Shown: positions 31,943-35,320 of the stretch, piece by piece | Position numbering within the stretch: position 1 is the first letter of the stretch | Layout of the letters: the number at the start of each line of letters is the position of its first letter | From: Desulfobulbaceae bacterium | GTDB taxonomy: Bacteria; Desulfobacterota; Desulfobulbia; Desulfobulbales; Desulfocapsaceae | Assembly (NCBI GenBank): GCA_024227155.1 | Contig: JAAELB010000603.1 | Location: 1 to 35,320 of the forward strand | Reading direction: 5' to 3' | DNA: 35,320 nt | Translations under genes and position numbers: made by a program | The notes under the pieces: model-generated | Seen by the model: the letters and a program-made list of their open reading frames with translations, nothing else | Databases searched by the model: none | Told to the model about the DNA's origin: nothing

Positions 31943-32009
31943 GTTTCGCCCCCATAGATCGTCACCAACAACTTTACCCCTTTGTTTTTTATGCAAAGCG
32001 GAAATAGCG

Positions 32010-32519
32010 ATGAAAGTCATATTATTTCATTGGGGAAAGATAGCAGGCACCGCTGTCCTTACTCTACTTCTTATTTCTTTTACGACGATATACGCCCAGA
32101 ACGTAGATGCCCAATTCGCACAGCTGGTAATTACACAGTTTCCCGAACAAAACGTATTGGCAAAATACCCTCTGAACGATAACGATTCATTTTCGCTCTC
32201 ATTTATCCATTCCGTCTCGTATACCCGCGTTGTTGATGTATATGAAGTAAGAAATGGTAGTGTTGTGCAAACTAGCGAAATATTTGAAACCCACGGAGCA
32301 GGGCTCCCTTCCAATGCAGAAGAACCCGGTGGGCTATCCTGGGAAAAAACTAAGGATGGGTTTATCCTACATATGGAAAGGCAGATACCAAAGCTCGTGG
32401 TGAGAACCGATTCGTCATACCGGAACCGCTTGCACCTGCCCTCCGGAGAAGTCAACCTGAACCAGTGGGAAGACCAAGCACTTTTTCTGCATGTAATACC
32501 AACACCCCAAAATCAGTGA
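32010..32519 (+). CDS. DUF1850 protein (TAXI-TRAP accessory)
   Basis: A 169-residue exported or membrane-anchored protein with an N-terminal hydrophobic segment (IAGTAVLTLLLISFTTIYA). The core FSLSFIHSVSYTRVVDVYEV and ETHGAGLPSN is characteristic of DUF1850, a family encoded between the binding protein and permease of many TAXI systems. The frame opens 105 bases earlier, within the intercistronic hairpin, but that extension is basic and unlike the family; the ATG at 32010 with GGAA upstream is chosen. The role is unknown, probably in transporter function or assembly. Confidence 0.82.
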   Translation: MKVILFHWGKIAGTAVLTLLLISFTTIYAQNVDAQFAQLVITQFPEQNVLAKYPLNDNDSFSLSFIHSVSYTRVVDVYEVRNGSVVQTSEIFETHGAGLPSNAEEPGGLSWEKTKDGFILHMERQIPKLVVRTDSSYRNRLHLPSGEVNLNQWEDQALFLHVIPTPQNQ

Positions 32520-32590
32520 TAACTGTACTTGTTTTTGAAAAGCTATTCTACAGTTACATAGAAAAATTCAAATCATGAGACATCGCGGAG

Positions 32591-32602
32591 ATATATATAT
32601 AT
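32591..32602 (+). repeat. (AT)6 dinucleotide repeat in a ribosome-site spacer
   Basis: Between GGAG (32587-32590) and the permease ATG lie five AT units, and the ATG itself adds one more. Slippage would change the spacing between ribosome site and start codon in 2-base steps. Confidence 0.6.
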
Positions 32603-34841
32603 GGAAGTTGAAGGAGCTGGTCGAAAAAAAGACAATTTGACAAAGGGGGAAACCGTTGATGTCGCTCAAATTGAATCCATTGTTAAAAAGTATGATGCAG
32701 AGTCTAATTTCAGAAATCTTGCCGGTATTACAGCAAAAATCGCAGGGGCTCTCTGTATAGTTTTAAGTCTTTTTCATATCTATACTGCCGGTTTTGGGCT
32801 CCTCAATGAGGTCACCCACAGGACATTCCATCTTACTCTTGTACTTGGCCTGGTATTTCTTGTCTTTCCCAGAAAAAAGCCCCAACAATTATTTAGTGAC
32901 TGGAGTTTTGGTCTTTGCTTTGCCTCCTTTTATCTTTTCCTTGCCTGGCAGTTGACCAATCGTTTTTCAGATCAGATGCCTGTGATGGGAAAAGTGGGGT
33001 TAATAGCCTTTGTTTTTTTTATTGCCCTCACTGCTCTACCTATCCGACAACTTAAAGGAGAAGGAGATAAACTCTCCTTCGCCGACTGGCCCCTTGCAAT
33101 TGCAGCCGGCGGATTTTCACTGTATCTCATTGTTTATTTCGAAGATATTTTCATCACCAATATTGGTTTTCCTGCACTTTCAGACTACTGCATGGGGCTT
33201 ATTGCCGTCATCATGGTGACAGAGGCCTGCCGGCGAGTCATGGGTAATACTTTACCGACCATTGGGGCAGTTGCTCTTTTATATGCAATTGTGGGGCCTT
33301 GGTTGCCAGGGGTTCTTGCCCACCGAGGGTATGATATTATAAGGATAGTGGAACATCTCTACCTTGGCACAGAGGGAATCTATGGGGTGGCCGTTGGGGT
33401 TGTCGCGACCTATGTGTTTCACTTTGTATTGTTTGGAGTCATGGCACAGGCCTCAGGACTAGGTCAGCTGTTTATTGATCTTGCCACTATACTTGCAGGT
33501 AAATATTCAGGGGGACCAGCCAAAGTCTCAGTGGTGTCCTCCGGTTTTTTTGGCATGATTTCAGGTTCTCCTATAGCAAATACCGCAACAACCGGTTCCT
33601 TCACCATACCCATGATGAAGAAAAATGGTTTTACCCCTACCTTTGCGTCAGCAGTTGAGGCTTCTGCATCATGTGGTGGCCAGGTTACACCGCCAATTAT
33701 GGGGGCGTCAGCTTTTGTTATGACAGAAATGCTTGGCGTGCCATACAATGAAATAATACTTATTGCTATTATCCCGGCCATGTTTCACTACCTGGCCATT
33801 TTCAGCATGGTTCATCTTGAGGCCAAACGTCTCGGTCTCAAAGGCATGGCAAAAGAGCAGATTCCCCAGATCATGTATGTACTGAAAAGGTCATGGCATC
33901 TGATGATTCCTTTGACGGTCATGGTGACCCTACTGCTGATGCAGTTTACTCCGTACCTTGCGGCCTTCTGGGGTATCATCCTGACAGTGCTCTGTTCCTA
34001 TATCCCACCTATAACCCGAAAACTTGGCATTGGAAATCTGGATGACTCGAACACCCTTACGCCAAGACTCATTGCAAAAGGGCTCGATGATGGTGCAAAG
34101 TATGCGCTGGCCATAGGTGCTGCATGTGCATGTGTTGGGTTTATTCTAGGTGTATTAACGCTTACGGGAATGGGATTTAAATTTTCCGGTGCAGTACTTG
34201 AGCTAGCATCTACCGCCGGCACATTCTTTTCTAATATTATCCCTTTTGGTATTATTTCTGCACAGGATTCGACCTTGTTTTTTGGTCTGATTATGGTAGC
34301 AATTGCCTGTATTATCATGGGAGCGGGTATTCCCACGACCCCATGCTATATCATCTTGGCATCCATTGCTGGACCAGCTCTCAGTGATTTGGGTGTTCCC
34401 CTGATCGCTACTCACTTTTTCGTTTTCTATTACGGGGTACTAGCAGATGTAACACCACCGGTTGCCCTTGCAGCCTACGCTGGGGCCGGAATAGGTGGGG
34501 CAGATCCCATGCGAACAGGCATGACTGCTTTTCGTCTTTCAATGGGCAAGGCCCTTGTTCCTTTCATGTTTGTCTATGCACCCAGCATGCTCTTTATTAA
34601 TTTTGACTTGACTGAATTTTCTTTTGCTCTTCTCAGTGGAATAGTTGGGATTATCGCTCTCTCCGCCGCTTACATTGGTCATTTTAGAACAAAAATTAAT
34701 TTCATTGGTAAAACACTTCTAACTATTGGCGGCCTACTTCTTGTCTCGAGCAATCTTACGGTAATTTTTGTGGGTATGATTCTTGTGCTTACTGTGTTGG
34801 TCCCCAACGCTTTAGGTGCTGACAAACGAAACAATAATTAA
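32601..34841 (+). CDS. Fused TRAP transporter permease (DctQM type, TAXI group)
   Basis: An inner-membrane permease in which the small (DctQ) and large (DctM) subunits are one 746-residue polypeptide, as is usual for TAXI systems. The first 45 residues are hydrophilic. About 200 residues with several helices correspond to the DctQ-like part. The DctM part follows, with ISGSPIANTATTGSFTIPMM, EASASCGGQVTPPIMGASAF and IIMGAGIPTTPCYIILASIA, which form the re-entrant substrate and sodium sites of the family. A C-terminal extension of about four helices ends the protein. The start has GGAG and an AT-repeat spacer. It is the last gene of the three-gene transporter operon, before a large hairpin. Confidence 0.93.
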   Translation: MEVEGAGRKKDNLTKGETVDVAQIESIVKKYDAESNFRNLAGITAKIAGALCIVLSLFHIYTAGFGLLNEVTHRTFHLTLVLGLVFLVFPRKKPQQLFSDWSFGLCFASFYLFLAWQLTNRFSDQMPVMGKVGLIAFVFFIALTALPIRQLKGEGDKLSFADWPLAIAAGGFSLYLIVYFEDIFITNIGFPALSDYCMGLIAVIMVTEACRRVMGNTLPTIGAVALLYAIVGPWLPGVLAHRGYDIIRIVEHLYLGTEGIYGVAVGVVATYVFHFVLFGVMAQASGLGQLFIDLATILAGKYSGGPAKVSVVSSGFFGMISGSPIANTATTGSFTIPMMKKNGFTPTFASAVEASASCGGQVTPPIMGASAFVMTEMLGVPYNEIILIAIIPAMFHYLAIFSMVHLEAKRLGLKGMAKEQIPQIMYVLKRSWHLMIPLTVMVTLLLMQFTPYLAAFWGIILTVLCSYIPPITRKLGIGNLDDSNTLTPRLIAKGLDDGAKYALAIGAACACVGFILGVLTLTGMGFKFSGAVLELASTAGTFFSNIIPFGIISAQDSTLFFGLIMVAIACIIMGAGIPTTPCYIILASIAGPALSDLGVPLIATHFFVFYYGVLADVTPPVALAAYAGAGIGGADPMRTGMTAFRLSMGKALVPFMFVYAPSMLFINFDLTEFSFALLSGIVGIIALSAAYIGHFRTKINFIGKTLLTIGGLLLVSSNLTVIFVGMILVLTVLVPNALGADKRNNN

Positions 34842-34846
34842 TTAGC

Positions 34847-34900
34847 GCTGGTGTCGTTAAAAGCCATATCTCTGGCGCTGTAGGTTTTTACGACACCAGC
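34847..34900 (+). terminator. Large hairpin after the TRAP operon
   Basis: GCTGGTGTCG (34847-34856) pairs perfectly with CGACACCAGC (34891-34900), extended by a T-A and an AAAA/TTTT pairing. A nested hairpin, GCCA/TGGC, sits at 34863-34876. ATTTTCG follows. Confidence 0.8.
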
Positions 34901-35320
34901 ATTTTCGAGTATCAACAGGTGAGGTATACTGAATTTTGATTGAAACCCAACCTCAATTTCATTCACTCACCGAACAACATTTTTTATCTACAGATTGTTA
35001 TTATGCTGGATGGTTTATACCACAAAACTATCATGCAGCATCTGACAGAGGATTCGCACTGCCAATGCCCAAAGGCAGCCACGCTTGTTCTTGATATCGT
35101 TATCCAAACAGCTGCTAGTTGACGTTAACATTGCCACAACGAAGCTCTTCGCTTTTGCATTATACTCGAACGCAACATAATTCCTGTGCAGATCACGTAC
35201 CCCGTTCTTTTATGTCCTCCTCATCAAATGGCTACCTACGTAATCATTAGAAATTATAGTTAATGGCAGAATCGTTGACCGGTTAATGTTTCACCAGATA
35301 TTGCCGGTAAGGTTAACCGA
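34901..35320. other. Unassigned sequence to the window edge
   Basis: No recognisable gene. The minus strand from about 35190 to 35027 is open for over 50 codons (RDLHRNYVAFEYNAKAKSF and on) but has no family signal or ribosome site; it could be the end of a gene remnant. Confidence 0.4.

Noticed and set aside
31905-32009. N-terminal extension of the DUF1850 frame
   Set aside because: It starts inside an intercistronic hairpin, is basic and lacks family similarity, and would bury the signal-like segment.
34940-35122. A 60-codon plus-strand frame near the window end
   Set aside because: No ribosome site or family signal, and an equally long frame is open on the other strand.

Overview
The window looks like a chromosomal segment of an anaerobic or micro-aerobic Gram-negative bacterium, most plausibly Desulfobacterota (deltaproteobacterial). 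This is inferred from the gene mix: a TAXI-type TRAP transporter with a DUF1850 partner, a sulfide:quinone-reductase-like flavoprotein with DUF1641, a NapH-like polyferredoxin, an FMN glutamate-synthase-like protein, a GEMM-I (cyclic-di-GMP type) riboswitch, a large hybrid kinase and an ECF sigma/anti-sigma pair. No rRNA, tRNA, CRISPR array, prophage or intact insertion sequence was seen.

Layout. 1-805: end of an oligopeptide-type ABC ATPase gene whose start lies outside. 1111-2082 (-): DUF900-like alpha/beta hydrolase. 2399-5628: AlkA-like glycosylase, a SAM methyltransferase and a core MetE-type protein, closed by a hairpin. 5668-6242: decayed DNA (Crp-like tail, inverted repeat, IS200 transposase fragment). 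6427-6807: YkgJ-type cysteine cluster protein. 11334-6847 (-): a decayed STAS-like gene, a PotD-like binding protein and a hybrid kinase read in that order. 11897-13114: Old Yellow Enzyme, convergent with a stand-alone cyclic-nucleotide-binding-fold protein (13655-13167) that lies downstream of a GEMM-I riboswitch. 17409-14239 (-): a five-gene thiol-redox/ECF operon behind its own ECF-type promoter. 19147-17624 (-): FMN glutamate-synthase-like protein. 19568-20521: D-2-hydroxyacid dehydrogenase. 21830-20547 and 23007-21922 (-): a pRiA4b ORF-3-like protein and a cNMP-fold/DUF4388 protein. 23629-24342: polyferredoxin flanked by two copies of an 87-bp direct repeat. 24911-26883: SQR-like plus DUF1641 operon with an upstream FNR-type palindrome. 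30570-27753 (-): an ornithine-cyclodeaminase-like gene broken at a G8 tract, then FTCD. 30921-34841: TAXI binding protein, DUF1850 protein and fused TRAP permease, closed by a strong hairpin.

How the parts may work together. The ECF operon joins thiol chemistry (TlpA, CcdA, a CxxC periplasmic protein) to a membrane anti-sigma factor that carries two periplasmic cysteines, so it reads as a self-controlled envelope redox circuit. The PotD-like protein beside a periplasmic-sensor kinase, with no ABC permease in sight, suggests ligand sensing rather than uptake. The TAXI transporter, divergent from the OCD-like and FTCD genes, suggests amino-acid or organic-acid use.

The most unusual structural signal is a family of about 40-160 bp dispersed repeats. 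They have AGTGCCTT/AAGGCACT ends and a CCGA..TCGGGTTA hairpin tail. At least nine full, internally deleted or truncated copies occur, all intergenic or at gene starts, and several form the immediate 5' leader of a gene. One copy sits between the riboswitch and its apparent target gene.
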